Assembly: GCA_022606135.1 (NCBI GenBank) | Contig: JABYQN010000019.1 | Coordinates: 1 to 64,000 of the forward strand | Direction: 5' to 3' | DNA: 64,000 bases | Source: Fomes fomentarius | Lineage: Eukaryota; Basidiomycota; Agaricomycetes; Polyporales; Polyporaceae | In this document: in pieces, positions 19,885 to 32,500 of the stretch | Layout: the number at the start of each line of letters is the position of its first letter | Position numbering within the stretch: position 1 is the stretch's first letter | Notes under the pieces: model-generated | Databases searched by the model: none | The model's input: the letters and a program-made list of their open reading frames with translations, nothing else | What the model was told of the DNA's origin: nothing | Position numbers and translations under genes: made by a program

Positions 19885-21175
19885 CTTAGCAATGTTAATA
19901 AATTGAGGCTTAATAACTACTTGAAAAGCTAACCTTGTCAACATATGCAGACTGGGAAAGTGAACACTGTTGATATACAAAGTTGGGAAGCCAACACTGT
20001 TAATGTAGACAAATTTAGTAAGCTAACACTGGTGACATAGACAATCTCAGAAACAACGCTGTAGATCCATGCAAGTTTGAGAAGCTTTGCCAACATATGC
20101 AAACTTGGAATGCCAATTTGGTGAACTTACATAAACTCAAAAGGCTAACTTTGTCAACATAGATCAATGCAGAAAGGTGACAGTGTTAGCTTCCTGTGTT
20201 TGTTTACATCAACATCATTAGCTTTTCAAGTATGCCCTTGTTGACAAAGTTAGCTTCCTGAGTTTGTATATGTTGACAAGGTTAATTTGTTGAGTTGTCC
20301 ACCTTTCTGCCTTTGTCTACAGCCCATTGACAGTGTTAGCTTCTCAAGTTTGTATATGTTGACAACCTTAGCTATCCAAGTTTGCATATGCCAACAACCT
20401 TAGCTTGTCAGGTTGCCCATGTTGACAGTGTTAGTTTTCTGAGCTAACATTGTGAATATGTGCAAACCTGGAAAGCTAACTTTGTCAACATATACAAACA
20501 TCAAAAGCTGACAACATTAATGTACACAACCTCAGGGAACTGACACTGTTAATGTACATACCCTAGTTAACCTTGTCAACATATATCAAACTCATGCAGC
20601 TAATGTTGTCAACAAGGGCATACTTGGAAAGCTACTGATGTTTATGTATACATGTATACAAACTCAGGAAACTAACACTATCAATGTACACAAACTCAGA
20701 AACCTAACACTGTCAATGGGGGCAACCTGACAAGCTAAGGTTGTCAACATATACAAACTAGGGAAGCTAACACTGCCAACGTGGGCACCCTGACAAGCTA
20801 AAGCTGTTGAGATATACTTGCAAAGCTAAGGTTGTCAACATATACAAATTCATAAAGCTGACACTGTCAATGGGGGCAACCCGACAAGCTAAGGTTATCA
20901 ACATATACAAACTAGGAAAGCTAACATTGTCAACATATACAACCTAGGAAAGCCAACATTGTCAATGTGGCAAAGTCAGAAAGCTCACACTGTCAATGAG
21001 GGCAACCTGACAATCTAAGGTTGTTGATATATACTTGGAAAGCTAACATATGTCAACACAGCTAGAAAGCTCAGAATGTAGACAGACCTCAAAAGCTAAG
21101 GTTGTCACTGTTGACAACCTTAGAATGCTAACTTTGTCAATATTCACCCATTTGAAAAGCTAACATATTGTAGTA
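19885..21175. repeat. Array 2 of the same 32-bp repeat family, with strand switches
   Basis: About 35-40 degenerate 32-bp units. At 19885-20160 and 20450-21175 the core reads AAGCTAAC with TTGTCAACATATACAAACT (minus orientation). At 20180-20440 it reads GTTAGCTT with GAGTTTGTATATGTTGACA (plus orientation). Turned to one strand, the unit matches array 1 (GTTAGCTTxxTGAGTT then GTCAACA/GTTGACA). Confidence 0.8.
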
Positions 21176-21199
21176 TTGTGGCTGCCCTCTCAATGATCT

Positions 21200-21405
21200 C
21201 AGTTGTGTTGTGTTGGTGGTATTATAGTAGCACGAGTAGTGGTGGTAGTTAGTGGTAGTCAGTGGTGGTAGAGATGTGGTAGTAGTAGTAGTAGACTGTT
21301 AGTAGTAGTAGTAGTAGTAGTAGTGGTAGTAGTAGTAGTAGTGGTAGTGGTAGTGGTAGTAGTGGTAGTGGTAGTAGGTCAGTAGTGGTAGGTAGGTAGT
21401 AGTAT
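21200..21405 (+). repeat. GTAGT/GGTAGT microsatellite tract
   Basis: Runs of GTAGTAGTAG and GGTAGTGGTAG, densest at 21270-21380. It follows array 2 as the tract at 18425 follows array 1. Confidence 0.85.
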
Positions 21406-21960
21406 GTATGCCTGATTACACTTTGAAGATACTGTGATCTCATTTAAAATATGTTAATGATTTGACTGCATTTTACCCAGAATGAAACCCTGTGTAACAC
21501 ACAAACTACACGCAAATCAAAATTCAATATATGATTTGCATTAACATTGAGTGGCTCAGCAAGTTTTATGCAATTCAAACACATTGTTACATTTGATATA
21601 TGATCAGTGTGGCTCCTCAGTAATTCCACCTGTTTAATGGTAGTCAAACTGGAAGGAATTTTGAAATTTGAATTGCATGTTGCCTGTTCAATTTCTATCA
21701 GATCAACTCTGTTCTTATGGGTTATCTCATCCAAAATGGAATCAGGATAGAACAGGCTGCAACACTGAATGAAATATTTGAATTATAGTAAGGTGTGTAT
21801 CTCCCAGATACACACCTTGATACAGCAGCAAATCACAACATTCTCATTTGAAATGAATTTGTCATATCACCCCCTGTCACATGCTAGTCATATTTGGCCA
21901 GTAACGGCCATGTGATTAGAATGTAACAGGTTGTTACACGCATTATTGGCCCCAGTGTAT
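21405..21960 (+). repeat. AT-rich tail, copy 2
   Basis: Homologous to 18665-19214 and ending with the same TTATTGGCCCCAGTGTATG. It is followed by a different, coding-like segment. Confidence 0.8.
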
Positions 21961-22019
21961 GATATATTTGTACCGTAGGCCATAATGTATCTATATCATT
22001 TGATCCTTCTATGCCTGGG

Positions 22020-24460
22020 TGAGTGATTTTCCTTGCAAAGATCAGTCTGGGCTTCTTACTGGTTTTCGCACATTCACACACTGTAGAGTCAGCTAGTATG
22101 TTATATCAGCATTGGCATCATGTACTGGATGCTTGCACTGCAGACAGCATCACTTTGGCACTGTACCCAAATAAGCTGCACCTCACCTTCTGTAGCAATG
22201 GCACCTTCAAGCTCACCATGTTTTTGGACCTCCACTTCTGTGAGAATCCCTGGGACGACTGGAGCCTGGTGCATGATATTAATAGTATCAAGCTCATGAA
22301 TACTGTCTTGCCATCTGAGGAGCTGGACTACATGTTGGTACAATGTTATTATGCAATGCCAACCTCTCGACACTGAACTCTTCATTCCCAGTGTGCTCAA
22401 CGGTGATCTAATCACTGGCAAGAGTCAGTATCTCCCTTGCTTTGACCTTCGCAAACCTGCTAACATTGTGTGTAGACACATTCAGAGAGAACTCAACCAA
22501 GTTTATTGATGGAATCATCGCTCTGCTTAACAACTTCAGGATCCTCTTCTCATCTACCCATGGTGTACATCCTCATGCCTACTCTTCTGTTGCTAGTTCT
22601 GATCATGTCATCATTATCATAAATAGAACCACGACGATGAACCAAATATCACCTATGCTGAAGAGATCAGATGCAAGCTTCAAGTCACACCTCTCAGCTA
22701 CACCTGCTTTGCTCCCTCATGGGCCAACAGCCAAGGGTATGGTCCAGGAATGTACTGGGTCCTGGTATGTCTTACCTTGCACTTACAGGTTACATACTTC
22801 ATCTCTTAACTGCTTATATCTATAGATATATACTCACATATTGGGTAAGTAACTGTGATAATTGGCTGCCCCAGCTGCATAAATGACCCTGCATCTAGAC
22901 TTCCAGCCCTCACTTATCCTATGGTTCTTTGCCTCCCGTGGCAGCTTCAATGAAGGTGTGAACTCTACCTGTTTGCCCAACTGGGCCAACGCCACAGTCA
23001 GGGACCTGCTGACAAACTCAGCTGGGGCTCACTCACATTCATCTATATCCTGCCATACACAGTCACATTGTGCAGGACCTGAACAGCATGCAAGACCCAG
23101 GTCTCAATGCTGACAAACTGGGATCTGGCTTGACACAGGCAACATCTTTGCCTCAGGATGCAAGCAAAGATGACCCATTCTGGGATGCTCTGAACAAGCA
23201 TGTCTTGAACCTCCATGGAGTCATATCTGGGCATGGTAGATACTCATATTGCTTCAGCCCTCATTCTCTTGCTAATTCTTTGTGTGCTCATGTATGGTAA
23301 TGCACATGACAGACCACAGCAACAAGTGGTGCAGGCATGAACTGATGACGGACATCATCTTCTACCTTGACAAGCATGCTGTGCTGTTGTTGGATGCTTG
23401 AAGAACTTCATCAAGCATGTCTTTCAAACACACCCCTTGCCTCTGCCATGCCTGTTGGTCAGACCATCAACCATACTATGCCCATGCAGCATCAGCAGCA
23501 GAACATACCCGGTGGCCTTGCTATCGGTATGCCAAAGGAGGACAACATGCAGGAGGAGAGTGAAGATGCCAACATGCCATCTGCAGATGGTGGCCACTCT
23601 TGTTGTGTGTCCTTGTCAGCCACCCCACCAAGGGGTGATGCCTCCCCTGCAGTGCCCAGACAACCAGGTGCACCGCCACTGGGTGCTCCCAGCCAGTCTC
23701 CCCATGCTTGTCCTGGTCAAATTTCTCCTGGTGCACCTTCCATCTCAATCCCCAGTACAGATGGCTCTCAAACACTCCCCCTGGCAGGGTCCAGCTTTTA
23801 TGCCATGCCTGTTGGTGGCTATCCCTCTCAGTGGACATGTACACTGCCCAGCATAAACAGCATGGTGGGTACTCTGGCCCTCTACCCCAGTTATATGCAA
23901 ACTTCAGGCATAAGGGCATGCCTTCAACACAGGTCAAACAGAGTCTATGGGGTGTGCTGCTGGCCTCAGTACACAATCACAGCCAGTATGCAAGGTGGTG
24001 AGCTTGGTGATAGTCACTGGGTATTTGTTTGCTGGGCAGGCTAACACATGGTCACTGCCTAGATGGACAAGACTCGTGTGGTGTGTCTCAATGGCCGGTT
24101 CTCCTGGCCCTGTAGTTCTTAATGAAGCTTATGCGGATGACAATGCTCCTGTTCTTCAATTCATGTTCTTGTACAAATGTCCTGATATTCTCTCCCCAAA
24201 CCATACTCCTCACATGCATTCCAATATCCCTTTTCAATCTTGTCCCCATGCTTGAAGATCCTATCTGATGGTGCATATACTGTACATCCTCAGGCACAGA
24301 GTATGTACTTGGTGTTCCATTCTCTCCTGCTTGAGATGCTGAAGTGGTGCATGTTTATCCCCTGTGAGTACCTCCTTGGACATACCATAGGATGTGTTAT
24401 GTTGAATGATCGATCACACCCTAGTCCTCTATCTACAACTCTTTGCCACAGAATATCACG
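22020..24460 (+). pseudogene. Coding-like region of unknown family, eroded
   Basis: Several protein-like stretches share the plus strand. 22083-22376 has ITLALYPNKLHLTF, KLTMFLDLHFCENPWDDWSL and IKLMNTVLPSEELDYMLVQ. 22640-22800 has ITYAEEIRCKL and CFAPSWANSQGYGPGMYWVL. 22883-23015 has LDFQPSLILWFFASRGSFNE. 23082-23230 has TSLPQDASKDDPFWDALNKH. A 225-codon Pro/Ser/Gly-rich exon lies at 23367-24044. Stops and frame changes separate the first pieces. The parts look like one larger gene worn by mutation, possibly a transposon passenger given the repeats beside it. I do not recognise the family. Confidence 0.35.
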
Positions 24461-25029
24461 TTGATACCACTGTCATGACATATATTGTACGTATTGATTG
24501 GAGGTGAAAGGTTGTTTCAATAGTTCAATAGGCTATGGTGATGGTGATGGTGATGGTGATTTCTAGGTAATAGTTGTGTCATGAAGGTCTTGAAAGTCGA
24601 CATTAGCTCAACAGTAAGGTAGTTCCTGTTAGGGTCGGTAAGTAGAATTTGTTGATGTGTTTGTATCAACTTTAGGGCAGGCACATCTCCGCACCAGCAC
24701 TCAAGTGTTATGCAGTGATCTGGGCACCATTCATTATATTTGATATGAATCAAGTAAATGTGCCCTTCTAGCCCTGTTTCTGGTGGCTGACATTGTGAAC
24801 CCCAGAGGCTAACAAGTGAGGTGAGGTATGGTGGCTGACATAGTAGACATGTTTACAATGATCTCAGAAATGCGTAGTGATATATGCTATGGCCATGGAC
24901 ATGGTCCAGAGGTTCAACATGACCTCATCCATGCACAACTGTTCACCATGTTCATACTGATACCAAGCATTTGCACAAGTGAATAAATCCAAATCAGATC
25001 GCAAAAATGTGTGGTGGAGATGAACCATA
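24461..25029. other. Stretch without a gene; ATGGTG microsatellite
   Basis: A short (ATGGTG)n run lies at 24535-24561. The rest, up to the LTR at 25030, has no motif I can recognise. Confidence 0.4.
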
Positions 25030-25482
25030 TGTTGGACCCCATGGGTCTTGTGCCCTAGCCAAGTCCATGGTTTGTTTTCATTCAGCCTTCCACACATTCC
25101 CTAATTCCTTCACTGCACCATATCTTCGCCGATTTTTCCCTCCTTCCCTATTCCACCTGTGGCTGTGCAAATATTTACACAGGGTCGCAACGGGCGCCCC
25201 GCGCCTGGGTTAAGAGCGCTAGCCCATGCATTGACTCCTGCGCCCTCCATGAATTTTTTTTTGAGCACTTTTGTATGTTTTGTTGATTCCCATGTTTGGA
25301 AGTACTGTACAGTTGTTTCCCACGTGCTCCTGCGCCGTAGACAGTTGCTGTGTCGAGCTCTGGTGTCTCTCAGACTTCACAGAGCTCGACATAGGTGGGT
25401 GGTATTATTTCTGCAATGTATCAGACTTCACAGAGCTCGACATAGGCCATTGTGATTGCTCTGAGGCACACTGCAGTCAACA
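25030..25482 (+). repeat. Solo copia LTR
   Basis: 453 bp from TGTTGGACCC to GCAGTCAACA, same family and orientation as 15387-15839, without internal element sequence on either side. The 5-bp flanks differ (CCATA left, CTTCC right), so the usual target duplication is absent. On the right it meets the Harbinger transposase frame exactly at its terminus. Confidence 0.93.
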
Positions 25483-26217
25483 CTTCCTTCCCAACCAGGG
25501 AGTATGTATGTGAAGCACATATTAAATGAGCAGGCGGTGAGGACATTTTGGGAGATGTGACCTTTACGGTTATAGTATCGAGCAAGGGCATTGTCAGGGA
25601 CAAAGGCATCAATGTGGGTGCAGTCAATTGCCCCCCAGACATCATTGAAGTAGGGTGACCAGCAAGTATTCTTCTGTATCTCTGGTGGGATGTGATTGTT
25701 ATGTGGAAGCTTGACATATCATCAGTAAAACCAGGGTGAGACAAGCATCTCGAGCACCCAGTTGAATGCCCTGTAATAATCATCAAACAATGCTTCATAA
25801 ATGTGCATACAATGAAACTGTCTCTGGGGAGCGCTGAAAACATTCATGGGCCTCATGCTGACCTAGACCAGTACGTGCAGGTCTCAGGAAAATAGCAAGT
25901 TGCTCCTCCATAGAGACATGCTTGGTTGGAGCAAACCCTGCATATTCTTGAAGCTCCTGTATGAGCACTTGAAAGACGTGCTTATGAACACTTAGTGTGT
26001 TATGGATCCAGTCAGGGTGTGCCTCATAAAGCTCCTGAATATCAAGCTCACCAGTCTGTTTGAAGTTGTACATTGGTGTTTTGATGATGTGAGGTGCCAT
26101 TGCTGTCGTGATTACACCACCAGCAAGAGCTGTGAGAGATGCCACAGACTTGCAAGGAGTGTCATAGACATGCACTGGCCAACTGGATCTTCTGTTTTGT
26201 AGTGCTAGAGGCAGCAC
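25483..26217 (-). pseudogene. PIF/Harbinger-type transposase, truncated by LTR
   Basis: Read leftward from 26217, the N-terminal helical part is clear: KQTGELDIQELYEAHPDWIH, NTLSVHKHVFQVLIQEL, KHVSMEEQLAIFLRPARTGL and HECFQRSPETVSLYAHL. A frame break follows near 25795. The nuclease part then shows IPPEIQKNTCWSPYFNDVWG, AIDCTHIDAFVPDNALARYY, NRKGHISQNVLTACSFNMCF and a Gly-Trp-Glu-Gly motif at the LTR junction. The aspartate of AIDCTHI is the first catalytic Asp of the DDE_Tnp_4 nuclease. The remaining Asp and Glu lie beyond the junction and are gone. Clearly a dead copy. Confidence 0.85.
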
Positions 26218-28054
26218 ATGTCATGATGAAGCCCAAGACATGTAAGAAACACCTGGTGGACGAGAAGATGTGACTAGATGGTACACTACGTTACACCTGG
26301 TGACTGGGTTGATCACCAGTTTCTGGATTGCTCAACCCAGAGATCATATTGACCTTGATCTGAGGGGGTTGATGTTGCTGACCAGGCCCTAAGGGTCTGC
26401 AAGGGTAAGAATAAGGGTCAACCCATGGTACCCAAGGATTGCATCAGGAAAACCCTCCTTCACTATTTAGCCCTGATTACCTATAATGAGGAAGAATAGA
26501 CCAATATAGTAACTAGGAAAGTCCCTAGCTAATTAGACTATAGTATTGCTTCTTATTGGATGTGGATGATTGCATGTTTGCTCTCTCGTTGCTCAGATAG
26601 TAGTGCAAAAGGCAAGACAATGATATGGTATGTAGGATAGTACAACAGACACAGTATACTACTAGGTACATGGAGGCTGACTGACCAACATTGTCACCCT
26701 GCACCAATACCAATAACCCTCCCTCCATGTCCATCATCCATACACAGTCACTGCACAGTTAGATGGAGTGTTGACTAATGATCTCACTTAAAACTCACCT
26801 ATTTTCGAAGGTTGAACCAGTGTTCTCCCACCTACCGTTGCTCTCTACAACAGGACAAGACTCACCTCAGAACAGAGAAAACTCACCATGCTTGGGATGC
26901 ACCTCAGCGAGTAGCTAGACCCGTTGCGCAATTCGTGGTCTCAAGTCTTCATGGCACCAATTCTGGTAGGTACACTGGAAGTTGAGAGTGATTGAGTGAG
27001 AGTTATAGAAAGTGGGTAGTTAAACATGAGGCCAAGATGGGGCAGACAGTTGTTGACTAGGCAGGATGTGTGTGGGGTGCAACAGGCAAGTGACAGGAAG
27101 CAACAAAGTGCATGCAAAGATTTTCAAACATGGGTGTCTAGGTCCCGCAAGTTGCCAAATCAATTAAGGGCAGGTGAATGAACACTTCGCGCACACAAGC
27201 TTGGAGTCATTTCGTGGATGTCATGCCCTGGCCACACAGTACACTAGACTCCTGTAAATTCGAACAACATGAGAACTTATTGGAAATCCTTTCTGATACT
27301 TTTCGTGAGGTGTGACATGACCATGGTTAGTTATGGACCATAAGTGGTGTTATTTTCCATTGAGTGAGATTTTCTCCCTAAATAGGAAGTGGAGTTTTTC
27401 CTGATGACTGCCCCCTGCTATTCCCAATTTATCGATCATACCTGAACATGATACCCTGCTTACATTAGAATCTTGAAACCCAATCGTACTACCAAAGACA
27501 ATCATGCACATACAGGGAAGTAGTTCTATGATTCACAGTAGTATCAAGGGTACATTTGTCTTTGCGTGCACCCGCAGGACGGTGCTGTCGAGTCTACATC
27601 CTGGCCTGTGTTGGTGTAAGTCTGGCTGTTTTCGGGATGACTACAAGCCAGCTGCATCCGGCCTTTGGCCTGTCAATGCACCAGTGCTGATTGTTCTGAA
27701 TGGAAATGAACATTGAAACACCACTAAGCAGATGGCATTGACAAAGGAGGTAGACGATGATAGCGCTTTCTAAGCGGGGCTCGCAGTAAATCACATAGAT
27801 GTGCATTGCTCTTGTGGGACCGAGCTACAGCGTGTCTCGTAATCTCACCGACATTGGTGCTCCTCCCTCTCCTCCTCCTCCTCTGTATTATAGGCTTTGT
27901 GAGTTATTACAATACAATATCTCAAAAGCCGGTGGCACCGCATTTTGCAAGAGAGAGACATATACATTTCATACAACAAGATTGCAAAGCCAGCACGCCC
28001 TCGTCCGACACAACTCCACCAAACATCTCCTCGGCCTCCTCCAGTACCAATCTA
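26218..28054. other. Long stretch without a recognisable gene
   Basis: AT-rich and repeat-poor. The open stretches present (26525-26737 minus, 27504-27716 plus) have no motif. I see no transposon ends or RNA genes. Confidence 0.4.
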
Positions 28055-28720
28055 TTAGTCGGAGTCCGAGTCGATGAACTTCTGGGACTTGGGACCATGG
28101 GGGCGGTGCTTGGCCTTCTTGGAGACCGGCAATCCAGTCTCGTGGTCCTCGCGAGACTTCTTAACATCACTCCGACCACTGTGATGGTGCCCGCGGTCGG
28201 CCTCGTCAAACGGACCCGGCGCGACTCCATCAACGTCGATGACATGTTGGGACCGTTCCTCGTCATCGACCTTGACAAAGTACAGCTCGCCACTCTTGAG
28301 CGCGTTCCAAATTTGAATCAGGGTCTGTTTCCCGCCGGGCCTAGTGCTCAGGTTACCGAACGGGATGCCGAGTTTCCTCCAACCTATCATCCGAATGCGT
28401 CGCCTCAGGTAGAGCCACTGGTGGAATTGGGCCGCCTTCCACCTCATCACCGCCTTCCGATCGTGCGTTAATACAACTATCGCAAGCCGCATCTTAGTTC
28501 CGAGTCCGAATGGCAGGCACAACGAGTCATGAGAGGATAGAAACTCACAGAGCATGCTGCTGATACGGCGGCGGATGAGGCCACGTAGAGCAGGTATGGC
28601 TCCAGCATAACGGCCGCCGCCCGCCTTCGTGTGTCCCAGGCGTCGCCGTCCGCCTGCCACACGGCGCGCCGGTTGACGACGAGATGCAGCAGTTTGAGCT
28701 TGCGTCTTTGCGCGCGCCAT
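28055..28720 (-). CDS. Unknown basic protein with charged tail
   Basis: A single open frame starting at ATG 28720 (MARAKTQAQTAASRRQPARR) and ending FIDSDSD with TAA at 28055. The frame remains open upstream to 28798, so the start is not certain; an intron ending TGTAG just before 28720 is possible. About 220 residues: a basic N-terminus, a middle with WKAAQFHQWLYLRRRIRMIG and IQIWNALKSGELYFVKVDDE, and an acidic/His-rich tail. The middle could be a small helical fold. No family is recognised and it lies between a repeat desert and housekeeping genes. Confidence 0.4.
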   Translation of the reverse strand: MARAKTQAQTAASRRQPARRVAGGRRRLGHTKAGGGRYAGAIPALRGLIRRRISSMLCEFLSSHDSLCLPFGLGTKMRLAIVVLTHDRKAVMRWKAAQFHQWLYLRRRIRMIGWRKLGIPFGNLSTRPGGKQTLIQIWNALKSGELYFVKVDDEERSQHVIDVDGVAPGPFDEADRGHHHSGRSDVKKSREDHETGLPVSKKAKHRPHGPKSQKFIDSDSD

Positions 28721-29523
28721 GCCTACACAATCAAACGGATGAGCACATTGCATGACCTCAGCAGGCATCGCATCGCGACAACGCACCCACAGAATCAAAG
28801 AACGAAGGGTGGATGTTATCGGTACGAGCGACCGGAGGGCGGAATACGGAGGGGTTCACGACGATCACGCTGCGATGCTCTCGACGTTTATACCCTCCTA
28901 GTCTGCCTGTCCGCGGTAACTCCCGGTAGAATACCCTCGACGCGCTACTCGACTTGTGACGAATGACAAGCGATACCGTACAAGAGGTCCGCCGATGCTG
29001 GAGCGACCTATCACTCAGTCCCCGTAATTTCCCAGGATCCACTACGTCTGGTCCGACTTGAATTGTCACGGCGACTAGACAAAGTTTTGCGGAGGCATAG
29101 TTCGTGCGCCGAAGAACCTGTCCGGGCATCGCTAGCAGTTTCCCTTCTTCACAATGATGCACAGGTTGCCGCTAAAAAACCGTGGTCAGCATGAGAGTTT
29201 CATACGAGAGGTGAAGACGAACTTACACACCCACGGCATATTGTGGTCTACCACATCCATGGCACGATGGACCAAGCGCGGTAGTAATGGGAGATTGGCG
29301 AAGAGGTTTCACTAAGCCAGCACTCGGACCGACGGCTTACAAAAAACAGCGCAGCTTCTGTGAGCCACCACTCGCCTAGTCAAAACAGCCGTCGGACCGC
29401 GCAGGAGGGACAGTGAGATGCACTGGCATTGGGTAGCCAGACACTGTCGGGGACCTACACCTACATACGACAAGGTCGTCCGGCCGTTCCAGCCTGACCT
29501 ACCGACGAAAGCAAGTAACGGAC
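28721..29523. other. Intergenic stretch
   Basis: No convincing gene. Minus-strand open stretches at 28758-29162 and 29312-29527 have no recognisable motif and irregular composition. It contains the region downstream of UTP22. Confidence 0.35.
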
Positions 29524-32500
29524 TCAATGTAACCCCTTCACGATCTTAGTCGCCAACCCAAGTCCCAACCTTCCAATCTCTGCGAGTAACGCGTCCTCGT
29601 TTATCACGACAAGCCCCTTGTCTCTCTCCTTCGGCTTCTCGGCATCCTATCACAAGAATGGACTGCTCAGCACGGCGCTCCTAAACGAACATCGCAGCAT
29701 ACCTTCGATGTGGGTACGCTCGAGAATCCTCCAAGGACCCTGAACGGCCTGGCCGCCTTCAGATTTGGCAGCCACACGCCCCCAATTCTCGTCCCGCCCA
29801 GCGCATCATAGAACAGTAGCGCAGACTGTCCATACGTGTGCTGCAATCAGGATTAGACCCGTATACCGACCGGGACGAGGGTGCCGTCCTCACCTTGAGA
29901 TCGTCGAAGTACGTAGCCACAGGATCGAACCCAGGCATAGCCGTAGACGTAATCGACAGCGGACCGTTCTTCGGCAAAGCGTTCGCGTACTTGCCCTTCG
30001 CGCCAGCCCAGACCGTCTCATCCGCGTCCAAGTTCTGGTAATATCGCGGGACGCCGGCAGGGTTAACCTCGAGGACAAAGTCGTAATCGTCCGTGTGGTG
30101 GTGGAACAATCGCTGCAGAGAGCAGATGAGGTGAGGCTAGAATTACTACCACCATGAATGGAAGCACCGGGTACACATACCTTCACACTCCCGTCTCCCG
30201 ACTCGAGAGTCCGAAGAGAGTCCCAGGCCGCCTTTGCGAGCGCAGTCACGCGCCTCGCGACGGTAGCGTCAGGACCAGAAGACGTCCACATCCGGCCCGT
30301 AGGGTCGAACTCAGTCACCAACGACCACGCCACACTACCCGCTGTTGCTGTTGCAGTTGCAGATGCAGAAGACGTCGACGCCTCCCGCTCTCCATAATCC
30401 AACGGCACGACCAGGCCCTTCGTCCAATCCCAGTCCTTCAAGAACTCCAACACCTGTGCGAACCCGCGTTCCTTCGTACTCGGAACGCCAGCGGTCCTCG
30501 AAGCCGCACCTTCACCCTCCGCAGCCGGGCGCGCGCCCATGCGAAGAAAGACATACGCACAGAGCAGCTCGACTGCCTCTTCAGAGACATGACTCCTTAG
30601 CAACCAATGTGCCGCGAACCACCTCTTCACGAGCCTCACTGCGCCCGCAAACGCCGGGAGCCGATGTGAGACAGCCGCGACTGCACGATGGTGCCTCGGC
30701 GCATGTACGAATCTCCGTGTATACAGCTCCCTCGCACGTACCGCCACCAGGCGCTCTCGCGCCTCCCCACTCTCTACGGGCCGCCTGAACGCCTTCGGGA
30801 CGTGCGGCTGATCGTCGATGACCCTGTCCAGAAGTGTCGCCTCGCGGTCATGCCATATCCGCGCGCGGAAAGCCCATCCTTCGGCCGTGACGATGTCGAG
30901 GGCGGCCTCATCCTGAATCTCCGTTCGCTCCGTGCCGTCTCCCAGCGCTACGTTCGCGTGCAGGCCCTTGACAGCGGCCATGAGGCACGTCGCGAGCCTC
31001 TCGAGAAAAGCGAGCTTGATCTTCTGAATTGCGCGGAGGTCGTCTGGCCACCGACCTGACTTCTCAAATTCCACGATGACCTCCATAGCAGGCAAGTACG
31101 AGGCCGATACGGGCAGCCCCGCACGCACAGCAAGCGGAATGGCGACAGGCACGAAGACCTCCGTGTACCGCAGCGCAGGCGACACAGGACTGACGTTGAG
31201 CACTGCAAGAGGGAGCTGCTCATCAAGCGCCTTGATATGCTTGACAAGTGTGTCGAACGCCGAAAGAGCCGTCTTGAACCCCATAGCCGCACCTCGTGCC
31301 TCGTACAAAGACCTAACGGATTCCGGAGCCTTCACGAGCGCGTCGAACAGTGCCTGCCACGTCGACACTGCGTCCGCGCCGATGGCGAAGTGCCTGCGCA
31401 GGAGATGCCTGACGATCGTAGCCGGGACATGCGCCCGCTCTTCTGCGTTCTTGACATCCCAAACAACACTCTCCGTGATCGAGCCGTCCTTGAAGCGGCG
31501 CAGCTCCGCCTTCTCTCCCCAGAAGTCGCGGAATTGCTTTGCCCGCTCGCTCTCCTGCTCCTCGGCGGTGGGCCCGTGGTCAACGAGGCGGAACGCGTGC
31601 TCCGTGTCCAGAATGATGCCCAAGTGTATGACGGAGGAGCTCGAAGGCAAGGCTTGCGATAGTGGACGGTTGTCCGACGACGGATGCAGTACCGTGATGG
31701 CTTTCGCTCGATTGCCGAGCCCACGACGCAAGATAGAAGTCAGTTGGGCGATGAGTGCGTTGTACACCGACCCGTGATCGGCCACCAGATGAGCAGATTG
31801 GTTGCGCATTTCCGCAGAGGACACGTCCACTCTATGCCGCTGATGAGACTGTGATGAGTTGTACATTGCCTGATGAATGCGTACCGTATGACGACATCGT
31901 ATCGGCCAAACGCGTCCCGATGGTCGTGCAAGAATACGTACTGGAACGGATCTTCCGAGATGCTTGAGTGGTCCAATGCTTCCAGCGTGGTCTGCGCATC
32001 GTGCCGTAGCTGTTGGACCGGTATCATGAGTAACGGCCGTGGAAAGTAACGGCCAGGACATACCATTTGCAAGCAGGACAGCGGTACACCAGCCAGAAGG
32101 TTCACAGACGATGACGAGTCTACGAAGATCGCGTCATGGCTTGAATAACTCGAGGGCGGGAACTGCGAGGAACAGTCAGCACCGAACCGACAAGCATAGA
32201 AAGTGAGATGGAAACACACTCGATGACCATCCTTGGACTTGACAAACAGCGCGTCCTGAGCGAAATCATGCCGTGCTGCAAAGGTCATTCATGCCGACCC
32301 TCGCATCGCAGGAAAGACGAAACGACATACCAAGGAAGTCCAATGCAGCTTTGAAAAGCTGATATGAACTCAACCCCTTGCCCAACGGCTTCCGCTTCGC
32401 ACCAGCCTTCCCCGGCCCGACGAACTGCGGCTCCTCGCCATGTACGAGCAACTCGAGGATCGAGGCCCACCACATTCCCTTCCCTTCAAACCCTCTCACG

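Noticed and set aside
28560..28720. Histone H3-like look of the N-terminus (MARAKTQAQTA... and RYAGAIPALRGLIRR)
   Set aside because: The resemblance to the H3 tail and alphaN helix is short and the histone fold helices do not follow; lengths and spacing do not fit.
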